From positions 1 through 64,000 of the forward strand of contig JAZNGG010000029.1 of NCBI GenBank assembly GCA_045576355.1: a stretch of DNA of 64,000 bases, written 5' to 3'. Shown one piece after another: positions 54,236 to 61,843 of the stretch. Under the pieces are notes generated by a model that did no database searches, had not been told where the DNA came from, and saw nothing but the letters and a program-made list of their open reading frames with translations. A program made the translations under genes and the position numbers. Numbering within the stretch: the stretch's first letter is position 1; every line of letters begins with the position of its first letter. Origin of the DNA: Liminaster sp045576355 (lineage in GTDB: Bacteria; Bacteroidota; Bacteroidia; Bacteroidales; UBA3663).

Positions 54236-54590
54236 AAAAAAAAAAGAAGGCGTAAACTATTCGTTACTCGCCTTACTCTAGGTCACCGCCAAGTTACCTT
54301 AACACATAACAAGCACGAACAGCTCACACCTAAGTGTGAACTTACTTCACTGCTTGTTCTCATGTGTTGAATGATTGGCGGTATTCAGAGTAAGAGAACA
54401 AGAGCTAAAAGCTCAAAATCCAATATTTAAACAAGTCCGAATGAGAACGCTCTTCAAAGTTAATAATATGTATATTATAAGAGTTCTCACGGTGAAGCGC
54501 TGCCCCATCGGGATAGCAAACTTCATTACGGTCTTCGGGGTACTGTCTGTTTCTTAACGCAATATGTTTACGGGGTTAATAATCAATTTG
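54236..54590 (-). ncRNA. Candidate ~350-nt structured RNA
   Basis: Minus-strand transcript from a perfect promoter (54627-54597) to an intrinsic terminator AAGGCG/CGCCTT plus T10 (54274-54236). Domain 1 near the 5' end has TTAAC/GTTAA and CCCC/GGGG pairings. Domain 2: GTTCTC (54483-54488) pairs with GAGAAC (54443-54448), AAGA with TCTT, with an inner 7-bp ATAATAT/ATATTAT hairpin. Domain 3: 54273-54393 pairs in register as 7+7+7+8+6 bp (TTACTCT, CCGCCAA, AACACAT, AACAAGCA, TCACAC with their complements). I find no RNase P, tmRNA or SRP hallmark. Alternative: an attenuated leader of the FISUMP gene. Confidence 0.6.
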
Positions 54591-54596
54591 TCATGG

Positions 54597-54627
54597 CAAA
54601 TATACAACAAGTTAGAAGAACAACAAA
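54597..54627 (-). promoter_or_regulatory. Promoter of the structured RNA
   Basis: TTTG (54627-54624), 19 bp, TATATTTG (54604-54597) on the minus strand; exact match to the consensus. Start expected near 54590. Confidence 0.8.
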
Positions 54628-54800
54628 ATAATCAATCAATTTTTTGGGGCAGAGCCAAACTCAGACTCCATTAAGAGAGAAATAGAGCACGAAAGGGGAG
54701 CCGAATGAAAAATCTTTCCCCGATGTGTCCTCCGCTAAAAATATTTTCCTTAACTTTGTGGACGAGAATCATGGTCTAATATTTAAAACACATAACCCTC

Positions 54801-56666
54801 ATGAAAAATCGTATCTGCTTATCAGTCCTGCTTGCCCTCTTCGGGCTCTCATCATGCTCTGACGCACAGGGGCAAAGCATCGACCTTTATGTCTCTCCTC
54901 AAGGTCATGACTATCTGGACGGACGATCACCCGATCACCCGATGAAGTGCATCCACCGGGCACTGAGAGAGGCACGCGAGATCCGCCGCATCGGTAAGGA
55001 GGACGTGAGCCAAGGGATCCGTATCCACCTCGCAGACGGCACATACTGCCAAGAGGGACCCCTCTTCTTCCGTCCCGAAGATAGTGGCACGGAAGGGGGT
55101 CCGACAACAATCATCGCCGACCATCCGGGCAAGGCGATCATCAGCGGCGGACGTGAGGTGTCCGGATGGCAACCCCTGACAGAGTCGGTGGAGGGCCTGC
55201 CGGAAGCCGCCCGCGGCAAAGTGTGGGTGGCAGATGCTCCGAGAGTGGGCAATCGGATTCTGGAGAGCAGGCAACTCTGGGTCAATGGCAAAAAGGCTGA
55301 GAGAGCAGCGCTTGTGCCACACGGCGAGATGATCCGAATGACAGACTTCCGCAAAGAGAAACGTGAGATATGGATCCCCACGCCCGAGGTGAGCGGACTG
55401 GGAAAGGCACAACAAGCAGAGATGGTGGTGCACCAACGCTGGGCCATCGCCATCCTGCGCATCAAGGAGATGGAGACCGTGGGCAAAGTGACGCGGGTCT
55501 CTTTTCATGAACCGGAGAGTCGGCTCGAGTTTGAACATCCCTGGCCACAGCCGGTGATCGGGGAAGAAAAAGGCAACTCCTCGTTCAACATCGTGGGGGA
55601 CATCCGTCTGCTGGACCGACCGGGTGAATGGTGGCAGGAGTATCCCTCCGGTAAGATCTATTATTACCCTCGCCCCGATGAGCAGATGGAGGAAGCTGTG
55701 GCAGTGATGCCCTACCTCCCGACCCTGATCCGAATCGCCGGCAGTGACGAAAGAGAGGTGGCTCACATCCGGATGGAGGGTGTCAGCCTGCAACATGCCG
55801 CATGGTTACAGCCCTCATTGAGCGGTCATGTGACGCTACAGGGAGGTATGCCGCTACTGGATGCCTATAAGTTGGCTATCCCGGGATTGCCCGAAAAGGC
55901 CGAACTGGAAAATCAGGCATGGATCGGACGTCCGGTCAGCGCGGTACAAGTAGAGGGAGCACATCACATCACGTTTGAAGGGTGCGAATTTATGCACTTA
56001 GGGGCGACAGCATTGGATCTGGAGCAGGCAGTGCGTGACAGCCGTGTCAGCGGTTCACTCTTTACAGACATCGGAGGGACAGCCATCGCCATCGGGACAT
56101 TCCCCGACCAAGGCTTTGAGACACATGTCCCCTACATCCCGAAAGCCCCGAAAGAGCTATGCAGCAATATCCTCATCTCCGACAATCTGATCACCGAGGT
56201 TGCCAACGAGGACTGGGGATGTGTGGGCATCGGTGCAGGCTATGTCCGCGATGTGGTGATCGAGCACAATGAGGTGTCACACCTCAACTACTCCGGCATC
56301 TGTGTCGGTTGGGGATGGACGGCACTGGAGAGTGGTATGCGCAATAACCACATCCGTAATAATTATGTCCATCACTTTGCCGGTCAGCTCTATGACGCCG
56401 GGGGCATATACACGTTGTCTAATCAGCCGGGATCAAGCATCACGGGCAATCGGATAGAACACTTGATCGACGCACCTTATGCAACTAATGACCGGGCATT
56501 TTATATCTACCTGGACGAAGCAACCGATGGCTTTACGATCTCGGGCAACTGGTGTCCTGAGATTCGATTTGGGGATAACAAACCGGGTCCGGCTCTCATC
56601 TGGGGGACCAATGGTCCGACAGTTACTCCCGAGATAAAGAACGCTGCCGGACGGAGAAGCAAGTGA
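54801..56666 (+). CDS. Right-handed beta-helix lipoprotein, GH141-like
   Basis: The 621-residue lipoprotein (GLSSCS, Cys19) has LYVSPQGHDYLDGRSPDHPM followed by IHRALREAREIRR, the start of parallel beta-helix carbohydrate enzymes; residues 380-600 contain repeated helix turns (VQVEGAHHITFEGCEFMHLG, ILISDNLITEV, VVIEHNEVSHLNYSGI, IRNNYVHHFAG). The layout resembles GH141, a family with alpha-L-fucosidase and xylanase members. The fucose catabolic genes downstream favour a fucosidase, but this is inferred from context; catalytic residues were not identified. A TAACTTTG box lies at 54751-54758. Confidence 0.78.
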   Translation: MKNRICLSVLLALFGLSSCSDAQGQSIDLYVSPQGHDYLDGRSPDHPMKCIHRALREAREIRRIGKEDVSQGIRIHLADGTYCQEGPLFFRPEDSGTEGGPTTIIADHPGKAIISGGREVSGWQPLTESVEGLPEAARGKVWVADAPRVGNRILESRQLWVNGKKAERAALVPHGEMIRMTDFRKEKREIWIPTPEVSGLGKAQQAEMVVHQRWAIAILRIKEMETVGKVTRVSFHEPESRLEFEHPWPQPVIGEEKGNSSFNIVGDIRLLDRPGEWWQEYPSGKIYYYPRPDEQMEEAVAVMPYLPTLIRIAGSDEREVAHIRMEGVSLQHAAWLQPSLSGHVTLQGGMPLLDAYKLAIPGLPEKAELENQAWIGRPVSAVQVEGAHHITFEGCEFMHLGATALDLEQAVRDSRVSGSLFTDIGGTAIAIGTFPDQGFETHVPYIPKAPKELCSNILISDNLITEVANEDWGCVGIGAGYVRDVVIEHNEVSHLNYSGICVGWGWTALESGMRNNHIRNNYVHHFAGQLYDAGGIYTLSNQPGSSITGNRIEHLIDAPYATNDRAFYIYLDEATDGFTISGNWCPEIRFGDNKPGPALIWGTNGPTVTPEIKNAAGRRSK

Positions 56667-57006
56667 TATATTTAGTTGAGGGGTTGAGAGGTTGAAGGGT
56701 TGAGGGGTTTAAAGGGCTGCGCCCGCAGGGCTTATGGAGCTTTGCTCTGCTATGGCTAATGGCGATGGCTACAAGGGTTCATGGCAGATGGCTTTGTTTT
56801 CACCTTATAATGGGGCTGCGCCCCTAAACCCTTCAACTGAGATAACAGAGTACAGATAACAGAGCAAAGCCATCGCCATCAGCTATAGCGGACGAAGTCC
56901 ATCAGCCATCGCCATCGCCAAAAGCCATCGCCATCAGCCATAGTAGGGCGCAGCCCTTTAAACCTCTAAACCAACAAACCAAACTGTTAAAAAACCTTTT
57001 CCCCTC

Positions 57007-57037
57007 TTGACATCGGCTTTCGATTGTTGTATCTTTG
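57007..57037 (+). promoter_or_regulatory. Promoter of the hairpin RNA, copy 2
   Basis: TTG at 57007-57009, 20 bp, TATCTTTG at 57030-57037; the same arrangement is kept in copy 1. Confidence 0.65.
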
Positions 57038-57043
57038 TGACAC

Positions 57044-57141
57044 ATTTTGGTGATTACCCCTGTTTTGGGATAGTAAACGATGAAGCGTTGAGACGTTGTT
57101 GGGTTCAGACCCTCCATGTTTCGATGCTTCATCGTTTTTTT
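57044..57141 (+). ncRNA. Candidate ~98-nt hairpin RNA, copy 2
   Basis: Predicted start near 57044. The strand 57075-57137 folds into one long hairpin: AAACGATGAAGC (57075-57086) with GCTTCATCGTTT (57126-57137), continued by GTTGAGACGTT against the facing side with G-U pairs, and a terminal GGGT-TCAG-ACCC; T7 follows at 57135-57141. A stem position is U-G here and U-A in copy 1, which keeps pairing. Confidence 0.45.
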
Positions 57142-57929
57142 GTGTTCCTGCACTCGGCCGTTCGGATGAAAATTCGACGGCTCAAAAGGGTCCATTCATC
57201 GTGTTTTTTTGCTTAAAAGGCCGAGGCTTTTTACTTCACGCGCGTAGCCTCATTATTCAACGAGCGTACCCGCGTTGGTCGATGAGCGTACGCTCGTTGT
57301 GCAACGAGGCTACGCTCGTTAAAAATTCGCCCCGATGCGTTCCCCCATACAAGCCGATGCGAGAACAGATGAGAGCCGATGCGTGAAAATTATCTCACTT
57401 ATCAATTTCTCCCTCGGTCTTTACTGTGATTTTTATGATTGAAACTTTGTCTTCTGATCCATTTTCCCCCTATCTTTAAAAGGTCTCCGATGAGTTTGGC
57501 TCAAAGCCGGAGTATATACCCCATAAAATGATATGCCGAAATAGCATTTAGGTGTTAATGTTTTATAAATGGCAGGGTTGGTTTATGGGCTGCGCCTGCG
57601 ATGGCTCATGGCGATGGCAATGGCTTTGTTTTCACTTTTCACCTTTCAGTTTTCTCTTTGCTCTTTCCTCTTGTCAAGGCGAAGCTCACGTCCAAAGGGA
57701 ATAATTCGCAGAATAACGCTCGCTATCGCTTGCGTTTCCCATCCGGATGGCAAAGCACTGCGGAGCATGTGCGCTCTGTGAAATTCTGTGCTTTTCTGTG
57801 TGCGAAAAACTATGGCAGATGGCGATGGCTGATAGCTGTGCCTCTATAAGAGCAAAACTGAAAACAAAGCCATCTGCCATCGCCATCTGCCATCGCAGGA
57901 CGAAGTCCCTAAAATTTTCCTCTTTATAT

Positions 57930-57948
57930 TTTTCTAATTAGTAGAAAA
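57930..57948 (+). promoter_or_regulatory. Palindrome in the fucI promoter region
   Basis: TTTTCTA-ATTAG-TAGAAAA, 7-bp arms, just before a TTTCTTTG box (57953-57960). Placed where a repressor or activator of fucose genes would bind. Confidence 0.45.
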
Positions 57949-58002
57949 TTTGTTTCTTTGCAAAACAATCTGAAAAATCACAAATCTTATAAAATCACAA
58001 AC

Positions 58003-59778
58003 ATGAAAACCTATCCTAAAATCGGTATCCGACCCGTCATTGATGCACGCCAAGGCGGTATCCGCGAAGGTCTCGAAGAGAAAACCATGTGTCTGGCTAA
58101 AGCCGTAGCAACATTGATTTCCGAAAACGTAAAAAACAGTGATGGAACACCCGTAGAGTGTGTCATTGCCGATGGCACTATCGGTCGTGTTGCCGAGACA
58201 GCAGCTTGTGCCGCTAAGTTTGAACGTGAGGGAGTCGGTGCTACCATCACCGTGACTTCTTGCTGGTGCTATGGTTCAGAAACCATGGACATGCACCCAC
58301 ATTGGCCAAAGGCTGTTTGGGGATTTAACGGTACAGAGCGCCCCGGTGCAGTCTATCTGGCAGCGGTCCTTGCAGCCCATGCACAAAAGGGTCTGCCGGC
58401 ATTCGGCATCTACGGACATGACGTACAAGACATGGGAGACAACTCTATCCCCGCCGATGTGGCAGAAAAAATACTCCGTTGGGCACGCGCAGCTCAAGCC
58501 GTAGCCACCATGCGCGGACAGAGCTACCTCTCTATCGGCAGCCAATGTATGGGTATCGCAGGCAGTATCGTGGATCAGAACTTCTTCCAGGAATATCTCG
58601 GCATGCGCAATGAGAGCGTAGATGAAACAGAGATCCTGCGCCGCATGGAGGAAGGAATCTATGATCATGAGGAGTTTGCCAAAGCCATGGCATGGACAGA
58701 GAAATACTGCAAACCGAAAGAGGGATGGGATAAAAACCGCCCGGAGAAACAGAAAGATCGCGCCGGCAAGGACGCTGACTGGGAATTTGTCGTTAAGATG
58801 ACCATCATCATCCGCGACTTGATGTTGGGCAATCCCAAACTGCGCGAGATGGGCTTCAAAGAGGAGGCCATCGGACACAATGCCATCGCAGCCGGATTTC
58901 AGGGACAACGTCAATGGACTGACTGGAAACCTAACGGAGACTTCTCTGAGGCACTCTTATGCAGCACCTTCGACTGGAATGGTATCCGTGAGGCTTATGT
59001 CCTCGCCACCGAAAACGATGCTTGCAACGGCGTATCGATGCTCTTTGGCAAACTGCTGACCGGATGCGGACAGATGTTCTCTGACGTGCGCACATATTGG
59101 AGCCCGGAAGCCGTGAAACGTGTGACCGGTAAAGAACTCACCGGAATGGCTGCCGGAGGCATGATCCACCTCATCAACTCAGGAGCCACCACACTCGATG
59201 CCACCGGTGCGAGCACCAATGCTCAAGGTGAGCCTTGTATGAAGCCGGCATGGGAAATGACAGAGGCTGATGCTGAAGCCTGTCTGAAAGCGACCAACTG
59301 GCTGCCGGCTGACCGCGACTACTTCCGTGGAGGAGGATTCTCAAGCAACTTCCTCAGCAAGGGAGGAATGCCGGTGACGATGTGCCGTCTTAATCTGATC
59401 AAGGGGCTTGGTCCTGTTCTGCAGATCGCAGAGGGCTGGACAGCAGACGTCGAACCGGAAATCTTCGATGTCCTCAATATGCGCACAGACCCAACTTGGC
59501 CGACTACATGGTTCGTGCCTCGTCTGGACGAAACCAAAGCCGCCTTTAAGGATGTCTATTCGGTGATGAATAATTGGGGAGCCAACCACGGCGCCATCAG
59601 CTACGGACACATCGGTGCAGACTTAATCACTTTGGCCTCTATGCTCCGCATCCCGGTATGTATGCACAATGTCCCGGAAGATCAGATTTTCCGCCCGGCA
59701 GCATGGAATGCCTTTGGCATGGATAAGGAGGGTGCAGACTATCGTGCTTGCGCCACTTACGGCCCGGTGTATAAATAG
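58003..59778 (+). CDS. fucI: L-fucose isomerase
   Basis: From the ATG at 58003 the protein has 591 residues, the standard length. It starts YPKIGIRPVIDARQGGIREG and contains TVTSCWCYGSETMDM, GFNGTERPGAVYLAAVLAAH and HNVPEDQIFRPAAWNAFGMD, all family landmarks. It converts L-fucose to L-fuculose (also D-arabinose to D-ribulose) with Mn2+. It leads a unit with a mutarotase and the fucose permease; no kinase or aldolase (fucK/fucA) is in the window, so those lie elsewhere. A strong hairpin begins at the stop codon. Confidence 0.97.
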   Translation: MKTYPKIGIRPVIDARQGGIREGLEEKTMCLAKAVATLISENVKNSDGTPVECVIADGTIGRVAETAACAAKFEREGVGATITVTSCWCYGSETMDMHPHWPKAVWGFNGTERPGAVYLAAVLAAHAQKGLPAFGIYGHDVQDMGDNSIPADVAEKILRWARAAQAVATMRGQSYLSIGSQCMGIAGSIVDQNFFQEYLGMRNESVDETEILRRMEEGIYDHEEFAKAMAWTEKYCKPKEGWDKNRPEKQKDRAGKDADWEFVVKMTIIIRDLMLGNPKLREMGFKEEAIGHNAIAAGFQGQRQWTDWKPNGDFSEALLCSTFDWNGIREAYVLATENDACNGVSMLFGKLLTGCGQMFSDVRTYWSPEAVKRVTGKELTGMAAGGMIHLINSGATTLDATGASTNAQGEPCMKPAWEMTEADAEACLKATNWLPADRDYFRGGGFSSNFLSKGGMPVTMCRLNLIKGLGPVLQIAEGWTADVEPEIFDVLNMRTDPTWPTTWFVPRLDETKAAFKDVYSVMNNWGANHGAISYGHIGADLITLASMLRIPVCMHNVPEDQIFRPAAWNAFGMDKEGADYRACATYGPVYK

Positions 59779-59818
59779 GGTGGTAGCCCCCCTGCGAGGG
59801 CATGGGGGCTACCGCCCT
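59777..59818 (+). terminator. Strong hairpin at the fucI stop codon
   Basis: AGGGTGGTAGCCCCC (59777-59791) pairs with GGGGGCTACCGCCCT (59804-59818) through one U-G. No U-run follows, so it is more likely an mRNA 3'-end stabiliser or partial terminator that lowers expression of the downstream genes. Confidence 0.5.
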
Positions 59819-59999
59819 GCTATGGCTCATGGCAATGGCATGGTTGGTTGAGGGGTTGAAGGGTTGAGGGGTTGAAAAAATAAACTTCTAAACCAAATAA
59901 AGGGCTGCGCCCCTGCTATGGCTGATGGCAATGGCAGATGGCTTTGTTTTCAGTTTTCCTCTGTTCTCTATACTCTGTACTCAACTAACGTATAAAAAA

Positions 60000-60389
60000 A
60001 TGAATCCAACACCCCAACAAGGATATCCTGCCAGACAATATCCACACCCGGTAAAACGTTACTGCCAGACCCTCGATCTCCGAGACAATCCGGAACTGAT
60101 TGCGGCCTATCGTCGAGCACATAGTCCACAAGAGTTCTGGCCGGAAATCCTCTCCGGCATCCGTGAAGTCGGTATTTTAGAGATGGAGATCTACCTGCTC
60201 GGCACCCGTCTTTTCATGATCGTCGAGACCGCAGAAGATTTCGACTGGGAGACAGCCATGGCTCGTCTGGCAACACTGCCCCGACAAGCCGAATGGGAAG
60301 ACTTTGTCGGACAGTTTCAGCAAGTACTCCAAGGAGCCAAGTCATCTGAGAAATGGAGACTGATGGAGCGCATTTTCAAACTTTACTGA
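60000..60389 (+). CDS. L-rhamnose/L-fucose mutarotase (RhaM-like, DUF718)
   Basis: From the ATG at 60000 the product is 129 residues; an upstream in-frame ATG at 59925 sits in repeat DNA and adds a non-conserved stretch. The motifs RYCQTLDLRDNPELIAAYRRAH, EFWPEILSGIREVGILEMEIYLLG and FMIVETAEDFDW match the RhaM-like sugar mutarotase family. It equilibrates sugar anomers before the isomerase. It lies between fucI and fucP, so it probably works on fucose here. Confidence 0.88.
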   Translation: MNPTPQQGYPARQYPHPVKRYCQTLDLRDNPELIAAYRRAHSPQEFWPEILSGIREVGILEMEIYLLGTRLFMIVETAEDFDWETAMARLATLPRQAEWEDFVGQFQQVLQGAKSSEKWRLMERIFKLY

Positions 60390-60452
60390 CCCTCTCATCG
60401 AGGAGTCTCATAACCAAAACAACAGCCGAGTAACACCTAAAACATAATCAAC

Positions 60453-61757
60453 ATGAACAACCAGAAACCAAAACTTGTAGAGAAAAAATATCTCATCCCC
60501 TTTATCCTCATCACATCATTATTTGCCTTATGGGGATTTGCCAATGACATCACCAATCCGATGGTGGCAGCATTCCAGACAGTAATGGAATTGTCAGCAG
60601 CTAAGGCTTCGTTGATCCAATTTGCATTCTACGGCGGATATGCCACCATGGCGATCCCTGCCGCCCTCTTCATTCGCAAATACAGCTACAAGAGCGGTAT
60701 ATTATTGGGACTCGGTCTGTATGCCTTCGGTGCATTCCTCTTTATCCCGGCAGCACATTTCCAGGAGTTCACTTTCTTCTGTTTTTCGCTCTATATCCTC
60801 ACCTTTGGTCTGGCATTCCTCGAAACGACAGCCAATCCGTTTATCCTTTCATTAGGAGACAAGGCGACCTCAACACGACGCCTCAACATGGCACAAGCAT
60901 TCAATCCTGTCGGCTCTCTGAGCGGTATGGCAGTGGCATCCTTTATCGTGCTGCCGCAACTATGGTCTGACAGACGCGATGCCAGCGGTCAAACTTTCTT
61001 CCACACCCTTTCAGATCTGGAAAAGGCAGAGATCAGACTTCATGACCTGGCAGTGATCCGCAATCCATATGTAGCACTCGGACTGATCGTAGTCATCACA
61101 TTTATTATTATCGCCATCACCAAGATGCCGAAGGTGAAAGAAGAAGAGAACACAGAAGAAGCCGAACACACAGTGTGGCAGACACTGCTGAATCTCTGGC
61201 GCAACCGCATCTATCGCTACGGTGTGATGTCACAGGTATTCTATGTTGGTGCTCAAATCATGGTGTGGACATTCATCATCCAGTATGCCGACCGACTGGG
61301 CATCGACAAAGCTACTGCACAAGCCTATAACATCGTGGCAATGTCTCTCAACCTCGGAGGACGATTTATCGGAACTTACATCATGAAATTTGTTAACACC
61401 AGACGTCTCCTGATGTTATTCGGTATCGGGGCATCATTATGCACCTTGGGAGCCATCACACTGAATAGCATGGCAGGTCTCATCAGCCTTGTGCTCATCA
61501 GTCTGTTTATGTCCATCATGTTCCCATCGATCTATGGCATAGCCCTCGAAAACGTCGATACACAAGACACCAAACTCGGAGCTGCATTCCTCGTAATGGC
61601 GATCGTGGGAGGAGCTCTCATGCCTCCGCTTCAAGGTATGATCATAGACTTGAAGACCATTGGCTCATTCCCTGCAGTCAATCTCTCTTTCTGTCTGCCG
61701 CTGATCTGCTTCCTGGTGATCGTCTGGTACGGACGTTATAGTCTGAAGAGAAGCTAA
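60453..61757 (+). CDS. fucP: L-fucose:H+ symporter
   Basis: The 434-residue major-facilitator protein has twelve helices. Near the N-terminus are LIPFILITSLFALWGFANDI with the FucP-family Asn/Asp and LIQFAFYGGYATMAIPAAL; ETTANPFILSLGD is a family hallmark in helix 4/5. It imports L-fucose with protons. It follows the mutarotase by 63 bp and is followed by an inverted repeat and then the GH31 gene. Confidence 0.95.
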   Translation: MNNQKPKLVEKKYLIPFILITSLFALWGFANDITNPMVAAFQTVMELSAAKASLIQFAFYGGYATMAIPAALFIRKYSYKSGILLGLGLYAFGAFLFIPAAHFQEFTFFCFSLYILTFGLAFLETTANPFILSLGDKATSTRRLNMAQAFNPVGSLSGMAVASFIVLPQLWSDRRDASGQTFFHTLSDLEKAEIRLHDLAVIRNPYVALGLIVVITFIIIAITKMPKVKEEENTEEAEHTVWQTLLNLWRNRIYRYGVMSQVFYVGAQIMVWTFIIQYADRLGIDKATAQAYNIVAMSLNLGGRFIGTYIMKFVNTRRLLMLFGIGASLCTLGAITLNSMAGLISLVLISLFMSIMFPSIYGIALENVDTQDTKLGAAFLVMAIVGGALMPPLQGMIIDLKTIGSFPAVNLSFCLPLICFLVIVWYGRYSLKRS

Positions 61758-61759
61758 AT

Positions 61760-61805
61760 AATCGTTTCGGGCAAAGTCTGTCATCCGTTTATATACGAAA
61801 CGATT
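61760..61805. repeat. Inverted repeat between fucP and the GH31 gene
   Basis: AATCGTTTCG (61760-61769) and CGAAACGATT (61796-61805) are perfect 10-bp arms 26 bp apart. It could be an operator or the base of a leader hairpin for the GH31 gene. Confidence 0.5.
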
Positions 61806-61843
61806 GAGATCTATATTTATCAAATAAACATTTAACTAAAACA

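Larger units (their letters stand above)
56955..57625 (+). repeat. ~660-bp dispersed element, copy 2
   Basis: Matches the reverse complement of 22965-23620 with point changes and small indels. Conserved parts in order: ACCAAACTG block, promoter (57007-57037), U-tract hairpin (57075-57141), GTCCATTCATCG with T7 (57189-57210), double-arm palindrome (57242-57315), AGATGAGAGCCGATGCG block, AAAATGATATGCC, GGGCTGCGCC end. Confidence 0.85.
56667..58002. other. 1.3-kb gene-free gap with element copy 2 and modular repeats
   Basis: The gap contains GTTGAGGGG and GCCATCGCCAT blocks (56667-56955), the 660-bp element copy 2 (56955-57625), more low-complexity modules (57590-57910) and the fucI promoter region. 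Several short open frames occur in the repeats; none has a consistent frame between the two copies. Confidence 0.75.

Noticed and set aside
56902..57195. Small proteins in the repeat elements (97 codons minus, 66-70 codons plus)
   Set aside because: Although FGIVNDEAL-like text is shared between copies, it is the translated hairpin; frames shift and end differently, so RNA structure explains the conservation better.
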